Assembly (NCBI GenBank): GCA_900553255.1
Contig: USCI01000057.1
Location: forward strand, 1 to 15,481
DNA: 15,481 nucleotides
Source: an uncultured Oscillospiraceae bacterium
Lineage (GTDB): Bacteria > Bacillota > Clostridia > Oscillospirales > Acutalibacteraceae
Reading direction: 5' to 3'
In this document: positions 1 through 6,566 of the stretch, in pieces
Numbering within the stretch: position 1 is the first letter of the stretch
Layout: each line of letters starts with the position of its first letter
Made by a program: the position numbers and the translations under genes
Notes under the pieces: model-generated
Told to the model about the DNA's origin: nothing
What the model saw: only the letters and a program-made list of their open reading frames with translations
Database searches by the model: none

Positions 1-75
1 TTTTCCTACATCAGGGGGTATTTTGTCTATTGTCCGTTTTTTATGGTTCGGTTCAGAAGGGCAGGCCGTGGTTTC

Positions 76-152
76 TGGTGCGCGTAAACGGACTCGAACC
101 GCTGACCTCTTGCGTGTGAAGCAAGCGCTCTAACCAGCTGAGCTATACGCGC
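76..152 (-). tRNA. tRNA-Val (anticodon CAC), CCA encoded
   Basis: Read on the minus strand, the 5' arm GCGCGTA pairs perfectly with the 3' arm TACGCGC, followed by discriminator A and an encoded CCA (76-78). The anticodon stem CTTGC/GCAAG encloses the loop TTCACAC, giving anticodon CAC (valine, codon GTG). The T-arm carries the usual GGTTCGAGTCC sequence. It is the last gene of the array visible here. I see no U-tract terminator in the 75 bases beyond it, so the transcript may continue outside the window. Confidence 0.96.
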
Positions 153-155
153 ATA

Positions 156-231
156 TGGTGACCCGAACGGGATTCGAACCCGTGTTACCGCCGTGAAAGG
201 GCGGTGTCTTAGGCCTCTTGACCATCGGGCC
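156..231 (-). tRNA. tRNA-Glu (anticodon TTC), CCA encoded
   Basis: On the minus strand the acceptor arm GGCCCGA pairs with TCGGGTC (one G-T wobble), then discriminator A and CCA. The anticodon stem CCGCC/GGCGG holds the loop CTTTCAC, anticodon TTC, glutamate. The body closely follows the standard bacterial tRNA-Glu pattern, including the T-loop GGTTCGAATCC. It is separated from both neighbouring tRNAs by only three bases. Confidence 0.96.
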
Positions 232-234
232 ATA

Positions 235-311
235 TGGTAGCGGTAATTGGATTCGAACCAATGACACTGCGGGTATGAACCGCATGCTCTAGCCAACTGA
301 GCTATACCGCC
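235..311 (-). tRNA. tRNA-Met (anticodon CAT), CCA encoded
   Basis: On the minus strand the acceptor arm GGCGGTA pairs with TACCGCT (G1-T72 wobble), followed by A and CCA. The anticodon stem TGCGG/CCGCA holds the loop TTCATAC, anticodon CAT. Position 1 is a paired G rather than the mismatched C1 of initiator tRNA, so this is an elongator-type CAT tRNA. A lysidine-modified tRNA-Ile2 (reading ATA) has the same anticodon and cannot be fully excluded by eye. It is the first gene of the array behind the promoter at 342-371. Confidence 0.93.
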
Positions 312-313
312 AT

Positions 314-338
314 CTGCCGCCCTTGTGTCAGGGCGCAG
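314..338 (-). other. leader hairpin in front of the tRNA array
   Basis: The 25 bases between the tRNA promoter and tRNA-Met can fold as a stem of about nine pairs (CTGC plus GCCCT arms, one bulged base, 6-nt loop). It covers the expected transcription start and ends two bases before the tRNA-Met 5' end. It may help RNase P processing of the precursor, but that role is inference. Confidence 0.4.
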
Positions 339-341
339 TCT

Positions 342-371
342 ATTATAGCGCGGGGATTGTCCGTTTGTCAA
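342..371 (-). promoter_or_regulatory. sigma-A type promoter of the tRNA array
   Basis: On the minus strand a perfect TTGACA (366-371) is followed by an 18-bp spacer and a perfect TATAAT (342-347). The upstream flank contains the palindrome TTTTGCAAAA (378-387) and other A/T runs in the position of an UP element. The predicted start lies near 335, about 24 bases before tRNA-Met. This is the strongest consensus promoter in the window, as expected for stable RNA. Confidence 0.88.
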
Positions 372-407
372 CCCCTATTTTGCAAAAGTTCCCGTTTTTT
401 ATCCGCG

Positions 408-1223
408 TCAAACCGTTCCGACCGACGGCTGCGTCAGGGCGAAAATATCGATGCATCCCGCCGGGCAGTTTTCCGCGCATTTGCCGCAGCCCACACATTT
501 TTCCGGATCAATCGCGGCGAGAAAATCCGTCACCTGAATCGCCCCATGCTCGCAGACCCGGGTGCATTTCATACAGCCGATGCAGCCGGCCGTGCAGGCC
601 TTGCGCACGACCGCACCCTTGTCATGGCTGGAACAGCGCACCACGCCCCGCGCGCTGCCCGGCAGCAGCGCAATCAGCCCTTTTGGGCAGGCGGAAATAC
701 ATTTGCTGCAGCCGCGGCAAAGCGACGGGTCGATGCGGGCGAGGCCGTTATCCACCGTGATCGCCCCGTATTCGCACACGGCGCGGCAGTCGCCGTAGCC
801 CAGACAGCCGTAATTGCACTTCCAGTTGCCGCCGTAAAACTGATTTGCCGCCGCACAGGACGGGATACCGTGATAGTCCAGCTTACGCGCGGTATGCGCC
901 TCACAGCCGCCGCAGCGCACCATCGCGGTCTTGACCTCCACCGTGCCGGACACGCCGAGCAACGCGGCGGTTTTCTCCGCCGTTTCGGCGCCGCCGGGCG
1001 AGCACAGGCCGACCTTCGCCCCCTCATGCACCAGCGCGTGCGCATAACCATCGCAACCGGAATAGCCGCAGGCGCCGCAGTTGGCGCCGGGCAGCGCGTC
1101 ACGCACCGCCTCCACCTTTTCATCGCGCGGCACCGCCAGCACAACCGACGCGACCGCCAGCACCAGACCGGCCACCAGCCCCACGCCGGCCACCACCAGA
1201 ACCGCCAACACTATGGGATTCAT
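408..1223 (-). CDS. rnfB: Rnf complex ferredoxin subunit RnfB
   Basis: This is the iron-sulfur subunit of the ion-translocating ferredoxin:NAD+ oxidoreductase, which takes electrons from reduced ferredoxin at the cytoplasmic face. The product is 271 aa with an N-terminal membrane anchor (about residues 3-31). An Fe-S domain follows with Cys49, 52, 57 and 74. Next comes the cysteine-rich clostridial segment with the CNYGCLGYGDC motif (about 136-146), then three further four-cysteine sets (starting near 169, 210-220 and 243) typical of [4Fe-4S] ferredoxin folds. I chose the ATG at 1223 because AAGGGG lies six bases upstream. A TTG at 1229 would sit directly on that Shine-Dalgarno sequence. It is the last gene of the rnf cluster, 32 bp after rnfA. 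No clear terminator separates it from the tRNA promoter. Confidence 0.96.
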   Translation of the reverse strand: MNPIVLAVLVVAGVGLVAGLVLAVASVVLAVPRDEKVEAVRDALPGANCGACGYSGCDGYAHALVHEGAKVGLCSPGGAETAEKTAALLGVSGTVEVKTAMVRCGGCEAHTARKLDYHGIPSCAAANQFYGGNWKCNYGCLGYGDCRAVCEYGAITVDNGLARIDPSLCRGCSKCISACPKGLIALLPGSARGVVRCSSHDKGAVVRKACTAGCIGCMKCTRVCEHGAIQVTDFLAAIDPEKCVGCGKCAENCPAGCIDIFALTQPSVGTV

Positions 1224-1255
1224 CCGCAACCCCTTGCCTTTCCCTTTAATGTCGT

Positions 1256-1843
1256 TTACAGGCCGAACAGCCCCTGAAAGCCGAGGAAGGACACCGATAC
1301 CAGCGAAGCGGACACCAGCGTGATCGGCAGCCCTTTCAGGCCCTCCGGGATTTCTGCGCTCTCCAGCCGCTCCCGCACGCCCGCGAACATCACCATCGCC
1401 AGCAGGAAGCCGAGGCCGGCGCCCAGCGCATTGACCAGCGACTGCACGAAGGTGTAGCGGCTGTCGATATTCAGGATGGTCACGCCGAGCACCGCACAGT
1501 TGGTGGTGATCAGCGGCAGATAGATGCCCAGCGCCTTATGCAGCGGCGGGACAAACCGCTTGAGCACGATCTCCACCAGCTGCACGAGCGCCGCAATGAT
1601 GAGGATAAACACAATCGTCTGCAGGTACGCCAGATCGTTTGGCCAGAGCAACAGACAGTAAATCGGCCAGGTGGCGGCGGTGGCCATCAGCATCACGAAT
1701 ATGACCGCCAGCGACATCCCCACCGCAGAGTTGAGCTTTTTCGACACGCCGAGAAACGGACAGATGCCGAGGAACTGGGAAAGCACGAAATTGTTGACCA
1801 GCAGCCCGCCGATCAGAATCGCAAACAGGGAGGTGTTACTCAT
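1256..1843 (-). CDS. rnfA: Rnf complex membrane subunit RnfA
   Basis: A 195-aa integral membrane protein with about six hydrophobic segments, the usual RnfA length. Diagnostic motifs are NNFVLSQFLGICPFLG (about residues 17-32) and LPLITTNCAVLG (109-120). Cys28 and Cys116 correspond to the cysteines that, together with the pair in RnfE, hold a membrane-embedded [2Fe-2S] cluster in the Rnf/Nqr family (family knowledge). RnfA and RnfE are homologous with inverted topology and form the electron path across the membrane. The ATG at 1843 has an AAAGGGGG ribosome binding site about 8 bases upstream. The gene lies 44 bp after rnfE and 32 bp before rnfB, clearly in the same operon. Confidence 0.97.
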   Translation of the reverse strand: MSNTSLFAILIGGLLVNNFVLSQFLGICPFLGVSKKLNSAVGMSLAVIFVMLMATAATWPIYCLLLWPNDLAYLQTIVFILIIAALVQLVEIVLKRFVPPLHKALGIYLPLITTNCAVLGVTILNIDSRYTFVQSLVNALGAGLGFLLAMVMFAGVRERLESAEIPEGLKGLPITLVSASLVSVSFLGFQGLFGL

Positions 1844-1887
1844 CGCGGCCGCCCCCTTTCCCCATCCGGAGCATAAGGCCGAAAAGC

Positions 1888-2595
1888 TTATTTTTCAACC
1901 TCTTCGCCCCCTTCCGACGGCGTACCGCACGCACGGCCGCAGGCGGCCGCCTGCGGGCAGGCCGCGCACACCGCGGCGCCGAGTTCCCGCCGTGCGCTCT
2001 GCGCCTCCAGGCGCTTCGACAGCTTATTGGTCAGCCAGATCAGCATGCCGAACACAAAGAACCCGCCGGCCGGCAGCACAAAAATGGTAATCGGCGGGAA
2101 CAGCCCGCCCTCCGGCCAGCCGAACAGGGTGCCGCTGCCGAGGAACTCACGGATACCGCCCATGATCACCAGCGCCGCCGTAAAGCCGGCGCCCATGCCC
2201 AGCCCGTCGAGCGCCGACAGGCCGACGCTGTTTTTGCTGGCAAACGCCTCCGCACGGCCGAGGATGATGCAGTTGACCACGATCAGCGGCAGATAAATCC
2301 CCAGCGCCTGGTCGATGGCCGGCAGATACGCCTTGACGAGCATCTGCACAATGGTGGTGAAGCCGGCGATGACCACGATATAGGCGGGCAGCCGCACCTT
2401 ATCCGGAATCACCCGCCGCAGCAGCGAAATGACAATGTTGGAGCAGACAAGCACAAAGGTCGCCGCCGCGCCCATGCCCAGCCCGTTGACCGCCGCGGTG
2501 GTGACCGCGAGGGTCGGGCAGGTGCCGAGCACCAGCCGCAGCACCGGGTTTTCCCGGATGAGGCCCTTGGTAAAGGTCTGTGTGTATTTACCCAC
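1888..2595 (-). CDS. rnfE: Rnf complex membrane subunit RnfE with cysteine-rich tail
   Basis: A 235-aa membrane subunit homologous to RnfA. Conserved segments are GLIRENPVLRLVLGTCPTLA (residues 11-30) and YLPLIVVNCIILGRAEAFAS (101-120). Cys26 and Cys109 are the likely [2Fe-2S] ligands shared with RnfA. After the last membrane segment (about 170-190) there is a soluble tail to residue 235 with Cys210, 213, 219 and 223, in a CxxC-x5-CxxxC arrangement that could bind metal. The start is a GTG at 2595, preceded by AAGGAGG. It overlaps the end of rnfG by 8 bp, which suggests translational coupling. Confidence 0.96.
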   Translation of the reverse strand: MGKYTQTFTKGLIRENPVLRLVLGTCPTLAVTTAAVNGLGMGAAATFVLVCSNIVISLLRRVIPDKVRLPAYIVVIAGFTTIVQMLVKAYLPAIDQALGIYLPLIVVNCIILGRAEAFASKNSVGLSALDGLGMGAGFTAALVIMGGIREFLGSGTLFGWPEGGLFPPITIFVLPAGGFFVFGMLIWLTNKLSKRLEAQSARRELGAAVCAACPQAAACGRACGTPSEGGEEVEK

Positions 2596-3154
2596 GGCTT
2601 TCGGCCTCCTTAATCATCTGATACCACGCGACCGCCTGGTTGACCCCGTCGGTGATGCCGCGCGAGGTCTTGGTGGCCTGCGACACGCCGTCGATGTTCC
2701 CGCCGAGCTCGAACGTCTCCGCCGTCCTGCCGGAAAACGCGTCGAGCAGGCCGCCCTCGCGCACCTTATCGACATAGCCGGCCGTCTCGTTGTCGTCGGT
2801 CACGGCGACACCGGTCACGGTGCCGTCGGTGGAAATCCCGGTCATCACGGTCAATCCGGCACTTTTGCCGGTGGTCGTCGCGGTGAACACATAGCCCACT
2901 GTCTCGCCGTCCTTGAGCGCGGTGTAATAGGTGAGCATATACGTCGTTTGTTCCTCTCCATACATCATGCTCTGCTTTTCAAAGGTGTCCGCGTCGATCA
3001 CCTGCTGCCGTGCGGCGGTTTCCGCTTCCTCGTTACGCGCAGCAATGGTGGAGGCGGTCAGCGCGTTGGTTCCCGCGAGGGCCGCCGTGGTCACACCGGC
3101 GATCACCATCAGCGAGACCGCCGAAACCACAATATCCTTAGCCTTACTTGGCAC
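2588..3154 (-). CDS. rnfG: Rnf complex FMN-binding subunit RnfG
   Basis: A 188-aa subunit with one N-terminal transmembrane helix (about residues 8-28) and an extracytoplasmic FMN-binding domain. DGVSQAT (155-161) fits the Dgxs(g/s)AT flavinylation consensus. By family knowledge, ApbE attaches FMN through a phosphodiester bond to the threonine, here Thr161. The DNETAGY segment (121-127) corresponds to the NETPG region conserved in RnfG/NqrC. The start is a GTG at 3154 behind a strong AAGGAGGT, overlapping the rnfD stop by 11 bp. The RnfG stop in turn overlaps the rnfE start. The Gln at the g/s position of the flavinylation motif is a small deviation. Confidence 0.95.
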   Translation of the reverse strand: MPSKAKDIVVSAVSLMVIAGVTTAALAGTNALTASTIAARNEEAETAARQQVIDADTFEKQSMMYGEEQTTYMLTYYTALKDGETVGYVFTATTTGKSAGLTVMTGISTDGTVTGVAVTDDNETAGYVDKVREGGLLDAFSGRTAETFELGGNIDGVSQATKTSRGITDGVNQAVAWYQMIKEAESRG

Positions 3155-4100
3155 GGCGCAGCCACCTCCTTTTCTCCCCGAACGGCAGCGGCCGGGTAAA
3201 CCGCTCGATGAGCGGCACGAGGATATTCATAATCACAATCGCAAAGGATACGCCCTCCGGCAGCGAGCCGCACAGCCGGATGAGCACCGTCAGCAGGCCG
3301 CAGCCCACCGCGAAAACCACCTTGCCCGCCTTGTTGACCGGGGAAGTCGTGTAGTCGGTCGCCATGAAAATCGCGCCGAGCAGCAGGCCGCCGGACAGGA
3401 TATGGTACACCGGGTCCTGCCCGCACAGCCAGGTCACCACGAACACGGTGCCCACAAAGGTGACCGGCACAATCGGGGAAATCACCCGCCGGGCAACCAG
3501 ATACACAAAACCCAGCAGCAGCGCCAGCGCGCAGGTCTCCCCCAGGCAGCCCGGCCGCATGCCGAACAGCAGCTCGGTTTTGGTATAGGTGGAAATATCC
3601 CCGCCGCTCGACAGCAGCGCCAGCGGCGTCGCGGAGGATACCGCGTCGGCGCCGCTCCACTGCAGCGGCTCCACCCAGTTATTCATTTCGGCGGGGAAGC
3701 TCCCCATCAGGACAATGCGCCCGGCGAGCGCGGGATTGACAAAATTCTGGCCGATGCCGCCGAACATCTGCTTGGCCACCACAATCGCGACCACGCCGCC
3801 CAGCGCCGCCTGCCACAGCGGGATGGTCGCCGGCAGGTTGAACGCCAGCAGCAGGCCGGTCACCACCGCCGACAGGTCGCCGACCGTCTGCGGCCGCTTC
3901 ATCACCGCCCGCGACAGGATTTCCGATGCGAGGCAGGAGCCGACGCACACCGCCTCCACCGCCAGCGCCCTGAAGCCGAACAGCCACACCGAGGCCACCA
4001 GCGCCGGCACCAGCGCGATAATGACGTCGAGCATGATGCCGCGGGTATTCATGCCGCAGTGCAGGTGCGGCGAGGAGGATATCACAAGAGGTTTATCCAT
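3144..4100 (-). CDS. rnfD: Rnf complex flavin-bearing membrane subunit RnfD
   Basis: A 318-aa polytopic membrane protein of the NqrB/RnfD family (usual length about 310-330). Recognisable motifs are QNFVNPALAGR (118-128), DAVSSAT (152-158) and MATDYTTSPVNKAGK (about 246-260). DAVSSAT fits the ApbE flavinylation consensus, making Thr158 the likely site of covalent FMN. RnfD passes electrons between RnfG and the rest of the complex and is thought to contribute to ion translocation. The ATG at 4100 is preceded by GGAAGGATGTGT. A nearly identical sequence precedes rnfC. It follows rnfC by 45 bp and overlaps rnfG. Confidence 0.97.
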   Translation of the reverse strand: MDKPLVISSSPHLHCGMNTRGIMLDVIIALVPALVASVWLFGFRALAVEAVCVGSCLASEILSRAVMKRPQTVGDLSAVVTGLLLAFNLPATIPLWQAALGGVVAIVVAKQMFGGIGQNFVNPALAGRIVLMGSFPAEMNNWVEPLQWSGADAVSSATPLALLSSGGDISTYTKTELLFGMRPGCLGETCALALLLGFVYLVARRVISPIVPVTFVGTVFVVTWLCGQDPVYHILSGGLLLGAIFMATDYTTSPVNKAGKVVFAVGCGLLTVLIRLCGSLPEGVSFAIVIMNILVPLIERFTRPLPFGEKRRWLRRAK

Positions 4101-4116
4101 CCGAACACATCCTTCC
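4101..4116 (-). repeat. 16-bp repeat copy containing the rnfD ribosome binding site
   Basis: On the minus strand the sequence GGAAGGATGTGTTCGG ends directly at the rnfD ATG. It differs by one base from the copy at 5481-5496 in front of rnfC. It includes the Shine-Dalgarno AAGGA. Whether the repeat is more than coincidental RBS similarity is unknown. Confidence 0.5.
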
Positions 4117-4145
4117 GTAAGTGAGGGGAACCGGGACAGGCCGGC

Positions 4146-5477
4146 TCAGGCATTGTGCCGCCGCACCTGCTCCTTGGCCATGCGCATCGTCTGCACAATC
4201 GGCCGATGGGCCGGGCAGGAATAAGAACAGCAGCCGCATTCCATACAGGTCATCACGCCGCGCCGAACCATATCCTCTACATCGCCGGCCGCATAGGCGC
4301 GGGCAATGGCGGTGGGCATCAGGTGCATCGGGCAGGCGTCCACACAGCGCCCGCAGCGGATGCAGGTGGTCGCGGCGGTCATCTGCGCATCCTTTTCGTT
4401 AAAGGCCAGAATGGCGTTGTTCTGCTTGAGCACCGGCAGGGTGTCATCCATCAGCGCCAGCCCCATCATCGGCCCGCCCATCAGCAGCTTGCCGCACGGC
4501 TCCCTGAGCCCGCCGCAGAAGACCAGCACATCGTGCACCGGCGTGCCGATGGTCACCCGGAGGTTTTGGGGATGCGCCACCGCGGAGCCGTCCACCGTCA
4601 CCCGCTTGTCGATCAGCGGCAGCCCGGTTTTCAGGTACCGCGACAAAAACGCGGCGGAGGTCACGTTCATCACCACGCAGCCCACATCCGCCGGCAGCCT
4701 GCCCGGCGGCACCCGGCGGCCCGTACAGGCGGATATCAGCACCTTTTCCGCCCCCTGCGGATAGCGCGCCGGCAGGGCCTTCACCTGCACCTGCCGCTGC
4801 GGTGTGGACACGCTGCGCGCGATTTTGGACAGCTCCGCAATCGCGGCCGGCTTGTTTTTCTCGATCGCAATGATCACCCGTCCCGCGTCAAGAAATTCCA
4901 TGATCGTCTGCACGCCGGAGACGATATCCCAGGAATTCTCCATGCACTCGCGGTAGTCGGTGGTTATGTACGGCTCGCATTCCGCTGCATTGACAATCAG
5001 GGTGTCCACCTCGTCGAGGTTTTTCGGGTTGAGCTTGATATGGGTCGGGAAACCCGCACCGCCGAGCCCCACCAGGCCGGACGCCCGGACGGCCGCAATA
5101 AATTCCTCGCGGGTTTCCACCTTCGGCGGGGCGATATCCTCCGCCATGCGCTGCTCGCCGTCCGCCTCGATAACCACCGCCTGGGTGGTGCGCCCTCCCG
5201 GCAGCAGCAGTTCGGTCATACCGGTCACCGTGCCGGATACTCCGGAATGGATCGGTGCGCTCAGCGGCTTATCGCTGTCGCCGACCACCTGGCCGACCGC
5301 CACGCGGTCCCCGGGCTTCACCGTCGGCACGCACGGCGCCCCCAGGTGCTGCGACATCGCCAGCACAATCCGTTCGGGCGGCGGCATGACAACCGTCTCA
5401 CAGTCCGCCGTGTTTTTCCGGTGCGGGGCGTGCACGCCGCCATGCGGGCGCGCACCCCACCATTCTTTCGCTGTCAT
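4146..5477 (-). CDS. rnfC: Rnf complex NADH-binding subunit RnfC
   Basis: A 443-aa soluble subunit where NAD+ is reduced (or NADH oxidised). It opens with the HGGVHAPHRK signature (residues 12-21) and a barrel-sandwich segment (about 51-87). The nucleotide/flavin-binding part follows, with GLGGAGFPTHIKL (137-149) and NAAECEPY (163-170), then YPQGAEK (239-245) and GGPMMG (334-339). The C-terminus carries two [4Fe-4S] motifs: Cys372/375/378/382 and Cys411/414/417/421. The length is normal for clostridial RnfC. The ATG at 5477 has GGAAGGA about 12 bases upstream, which is slightly long spacing. The gene heads the rnf genes proper and lies 76 bp after the Gx-transporter gene, across an AT-rich stretch. 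Confidence 0.97.
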   Translation of the reverse strand: MTAKEWWGARPHGGVHAPHRKNTADCETVVMPPPERIVLAMSQHLGAPCVPTVKPGDRVAVGQVVGDSDKPLSAPIHSGVSGTVTGMTELLLPGGRTTQAVVIEADGEQRMAEDIAPPKVETREEFIAAVRASGLVGLGGAGFPTHIKLNPKNLDEVDTLIVNAAECEPYITTDYRECMENSWDIVSGVQTIMEFLDAGRVIIAIEKNKPAAIAELSKIARSVSTPQRQVQVKALPARYPQGAEKVLISACTGRRVPPGRLPADVGCVVMNVTSAAFLSRYLKTGLPLIDKRVTVDGSAVAHPQNLRVTIGTPVHDVLVFCGGLREPCGKLLMGGPMMGLALMDDTLPVLKQNNAILAFNEKDAQMTAATTCIRCGRCVDACPMHLMPTAIARAYAAGDVEDMVRRGVMTCMECGCCSYSCPAHRPIVQTMRMAKEQVRRHNA

Positions 5478-5480
5478 CTG

Positions 5481-5496
5481 CCGGACACATCCTTCC
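5481..5496 (-). repeat. 16-bp repeat copy containing the rnfC ribosome binding site
   Basis: On the minus strand this reads GGAAGGATGTGTCCGG, 15 of 16 bases identical to the copy at 4101-4116. It lies three bases before the rnfC ATG (the rnfD copy abuts its ATG). Confidence 0.5.
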
Positions 5497-5514
5497 CTGT
5501 GTGCGAAAAGATTT

Positions 5515-5553
5515 ACTGAAAATTATTTTTATGATAATATATACGATTTGTAT
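5515..5553 (-). promoter_or_regulatory. AT-rich stretch in front of rnfC, possible internal promoter
   Basis: This block of about 39 bases is strikingly AT-rich in an otherwise GC-rich region. On the minus strand it contains TATATATTAT and AATAATTTT. I found no convincing -35 box at 16-18 bp from any -10-like hexamer, so it is only a possible internal promoter or UP-like element for rnfC. Confidence 0.3.
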
Positions 5554-6075
5554 TCATTGCTGATCCGAAAACCGTTTGAGCAGCGGCAGGGTGACATTCG
5601 TCACAAAGCCGGTCAGGGTACCGGTACCGAGCGCGGCAAGCAGCAGCCAGGGGGCATAGGCGAGCAGCGCAGTCCCCATGAGCAGCATTGCGGCGGCAAG
5701 CTGTGCGGCGTTATGGGTGACCGCACCCAGAATCCCGACGGCAATAAAGCTGACCCGGCCGCGCAGCAGCCGCAGCGCGGCCGCCATCACCAGCGCGGAG
5801 AGCATGCCGCCGGCAAAGCTCATCACAAACGCCGTGCCGCCGCGCACCAGCAGCACAAAGACCGCCTTGACCGCCGTGATCGCCAGTGCGGAAGGCAGAC
5901 CGAGCGCCGAGAGCGCATACATGATCACGAGATTGGAAAGGCCCAGCCGTGCGCCGGGCACCGGCAGCGGGGGCAGCAGCCCCTCCAGGAACGACAGCGC
6001 CAGCGCCAGCGCCGACAGCAGGCCCAGCAGCGCGGTACGCCGCGCCGCCCCGCCGACCGGGATTTTCATGGCCAT
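5554..6075 (-). CDS. Gx transporter family / heptaprenyl diphosphate synthase component I-like membrane protein
   Basis: A 173-aa, very hydrophobic protein with about five membrane segments. LGLSNLVIMYALSALG (about residues 44-59), SFAGGMLSALVMA (85-97) and GAVTHNAAQLAAAMLL (116-131) match what I know of the Hpre_diP_synt_I (PF07456) family, now usually called the Gx transporter family. It resembles the small membrane S-components of ECF transporters. Despite the old name, no prenyl synthase catalytic motif (DDxxD) is present. In Clostridia this gene is often found between a NusG-domain-II protein and rnf or apbE genes, suggesting a link to flavin or Rnf biology (inference). The ATG at 6075 has GGGAGGAG about 4 bases upstream. 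An in-frame ATG at 6069 is an alternative. Confidence 0.85.
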   Translation of the reverse strand: MAMKIPVGGAARRTALLGLLSALALALSFLEGLLPPLPVPGARLGLSNLVIMYALSALGLPSALAITAVKAVFVLLVRGGTAFVMSFAGGMLSALVMAAALRLLRGRVSFIAVGILGAVTHNAAQLAAAMLLMGTALLAYAPWLLLAALGTGTLTGFVTNVTLPLLKRFSDQQ

Positions 6076-6119
6076 AAGCTCCTCCCTTCCTCTGCACCGG
6101 CAGAGATAATCCCGGATGT

Positions 6120-6515
6120 CTACCGGGCGACCGCATCAATCCCGTCATCCGTTTCCCCGGTCACCTGCACCGCGATGCCGGCCGGCACGCAGGCCGCCGA
6201 CTGTCCGGAACGGGACAGCCAGCCGCTGTGCACGCAGACCTGATCCGGACAGCCGCTCTGTGCCACCCGTACCTGTCCATCCCGCACCTCGACGGTCACC
6301 CGAATATCCCCGCTGCCGGTGAAGGTGCGTTCGGTGTCGGAGGCCAGGGACAGCGTCACCGTCCCGTCCGGCGTAGTTACGACCGCCGTTTGCCCCGCCG
6401 GCGCACCCAGGCGGAGCACCAACAGCAGCACCAGCGCCGCAAGCGCCACCGCCACAGCGAGAATAAAGTCGCCGCGGCGCCAAAGCACCCGGCGCGGGGC
6501 AGATCCTTCGGTCAA
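6120..6515 (-). CDS. NusG domain II-containing membrane-anchored protein
   Basis: A predicted 131-aa protein. One N-terminal transmembrane helix (about residues 16-36) is followed by a beta-rich domain. The conserved CPDQVCVHSGWLSRSGQSA stretch (about 89-107) and Cys109 are typical of small clostridial NusG domain II-containing proteins. Despite the name there is no NGN or KOW domain, so it is not a transcription elongation factor. Its function is unknown. The conserved cysteines would lie outside the membrane if the helix is a signal anchor. The start is uncertain: I chose TTG 6515 because of GGAAAGGCGG upstream. A GTG at 6614 lacks a ribosome binding site and would run through the divergent promoter. 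It is the first gene of the presumed rnf transcript, 44 bp before the Gx gene. Confidence 0.78.
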   Translation of the reverse strand: MTEGSAPRRVLWRRGDFILAVAVALAALVLLLVLRLGAPAGQTAVVTTPDGTVTLSLASDTERTFTGSGDIRVTVEVRDGQVRVAQSGCPDQVCVHSGWLSRSGQSAACVPAGIAVQVTGETDDGIDAVAR

Positions 6516-6537
6516 TGCACGTTCGCCGCCTTTCCGA

Positions 6538-6566
6538 TTGCCAAACCGGCACAATGTTGGTATACT
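6538..6566 (+). promoter_or_regulatory. plus-strand promoter for the iron alcohol dehydrogenase
   Basis: TTGCCA (6538-6543), a 17-bp spacer and TATACT (6561-6566) form a good sigma-A type promoter. It implies a leader of about 150 bases before the ADH start at 6727. It faces away from the NusG-II/rnf gene cluster. Confidence 0.7.

Noticed and set aside
1..75. Possible terminator or further tRNA beyond tRNA-Val
   Set aside because: I found no GC stem followed by T-run on the minus strand and no complete tRNA cloverleaf in these 75 bases.
27..371. A 114-codon minus-strand open frame across the tRNA region
   Set aside because: It is a translation through three tRNA genes, recognisable from repeated T-loop-derived peptides such as RVRIPFGS and QRFESVY. 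It is not a protein gene.
357..1277. A 306-codon plus-strand open frame opposite rnfB
   Set aside because: Antisense to a cysteine-motif-rich real gene and starting inside the tRNA promoter. Composition is typical of a shadow frame.
4155..5519. A 454-codon plus-strand open frame opposite rnfC, and a similar 397-codon one at 2931-4124 opposite rnfD/rnfG
   Set aside because: Low-complexity His/Arg/Gln-rich translations, no ribosome binding sites or domains, exactly antisense to clear rnf genes.
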